A DNA stretch of 64,000 nt from CAZGUH01 sp964529005 (lineage in GTDB: Bacteria > Actinomycetota > Acidimicrobiia > Acidimicrobiales > Ilumatobacteraceae), in assembly GCA_964529005.1 (NCBI GenBank), contig CAZGUH010000005.1, forward strand, positions 68,228-132,227. Reading direction: 5' to 3'. A program made the translations under genes and the position numbers. The notes under the pieces are model-generated. The model saw only the letters and a list, made by a program, of their open reading frames with translations, was not told where the DNA came from and made no database searches. Shown here piece by piece: positions 63,930 to 64,000 of this stretch. Numbering within the stretch: position 1 is the stretch's first letter; each line of letters begins with the position of its first letter.

Positions 63930-64000
63930 CTCCCGCGGCGTATTGGAGCTTCAGGTCATACGCAAGCGAGTCCGACAGTCGGGCAGGGCTCCCACCGGGA

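Noticed and set aside
63896..64000. tRNA-Ala after tRNA-Ile
   Set aside because: Expected from mycobacterial order, but no cloverleaf can be formed in the remaining bases.

Overview
The window looks like the replication-origin region of a high-GC actinobacterial chromosome. Gene content and order suggest the class Acidimicrobiia (an Ilumatobacter-like lineage), but that placement is inferred without any search. The main anchor is the block from about 30 to 57 kb. It carries, in the order known from Mycobacterium and Streptomyces: CCA-adding enzyme, DUF6049 protein, an ECF sigma/anti-sigma pair, trxB, trxA, a CwlM-like protein, parB, parA, rsmG, jag, yidC, yidD, rnpA, rpmH, dnaA, dnaN, recF, dciA (DUF721), gyrB, gyrA, DUF3566 and tRNA-Ile. 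DnaA boxes lie upstream of dnaA and between dnaA and dnaN, and two near-perfect parS sites sit beside parA. The genes from parB to rpmH point left and those from dnaA to gyrA point right, as expected around oriC.

Layout. 1-2.8 kb: dnaK-grpE-dnaJ chaperone operon (dnaJ cut by the window edge) with an HspR-type HAIR-like operator upstream. 3-11 kb: LLM oxidoreductase, folP, gpmA, a cyclic-nucleotide-binding protein, a large Fe-S oxidoreductase, a beta-propeller lipoprotein, dcd and tRNA-Gly. 11-17.5 kb: accessory stretch with small hypotheticals, an orphan cytosine-5 DNA methyltransferase, a PIG-L deacetylase, and a RES/Xre toxin-antitoxin pair translationally coupled to a META-domain lipoprotein. 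17.7-21 kb: rpsF-ssb-rpsR-rplI-dnaB. 21-25 kb: a CopC/CopD protein with anti-sigma and sigma factor. 25-30 kb: small conserved proteins, a methyltransferase and a PAS-GGDEF-EAL protein. 30-57 kb: the origin block described above. Here an apparently active Ser/Thr kinase with an extracellular C-terminal domain, preceded by degV, occupies the place where mycobacteria have MurJ/MviN.

57.3-63.7 kb: a lasso-peptide (RiPP) gene cluster inserted between DUF3566 and tRNA-Ile. It has a 49-residue precursor (60500-60649), an asparagine-synthetase-like cyclase, a PqqD-like leader-binding protein (B1), a transglutaminase-like leader peptidase (B2), an ABC exporter, and two candidate tailoring genes (HPr-kinase-like and nucleotidyltransferase-like). 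The precursor has a YxxP leader motif, Thr at -2, core Gly1 and Asp9, and ends in Ser, the residue that related lasso kinases phosphorylate. This is the most likely new biological system in the window.

Throughout, many operons start with a TANNNT -10 hexamer only 6-10 nt before ATG/GTG. This suggests widespread leaderless transcription, and it was used to choose several starts (folP, dcd, the GNAT gene). Within operons, 4-nt ATGA/GTGA/TTGA overlaps are the rule. One 100-N assembly gap (44925-45024) lies in a repeat inside yidC.
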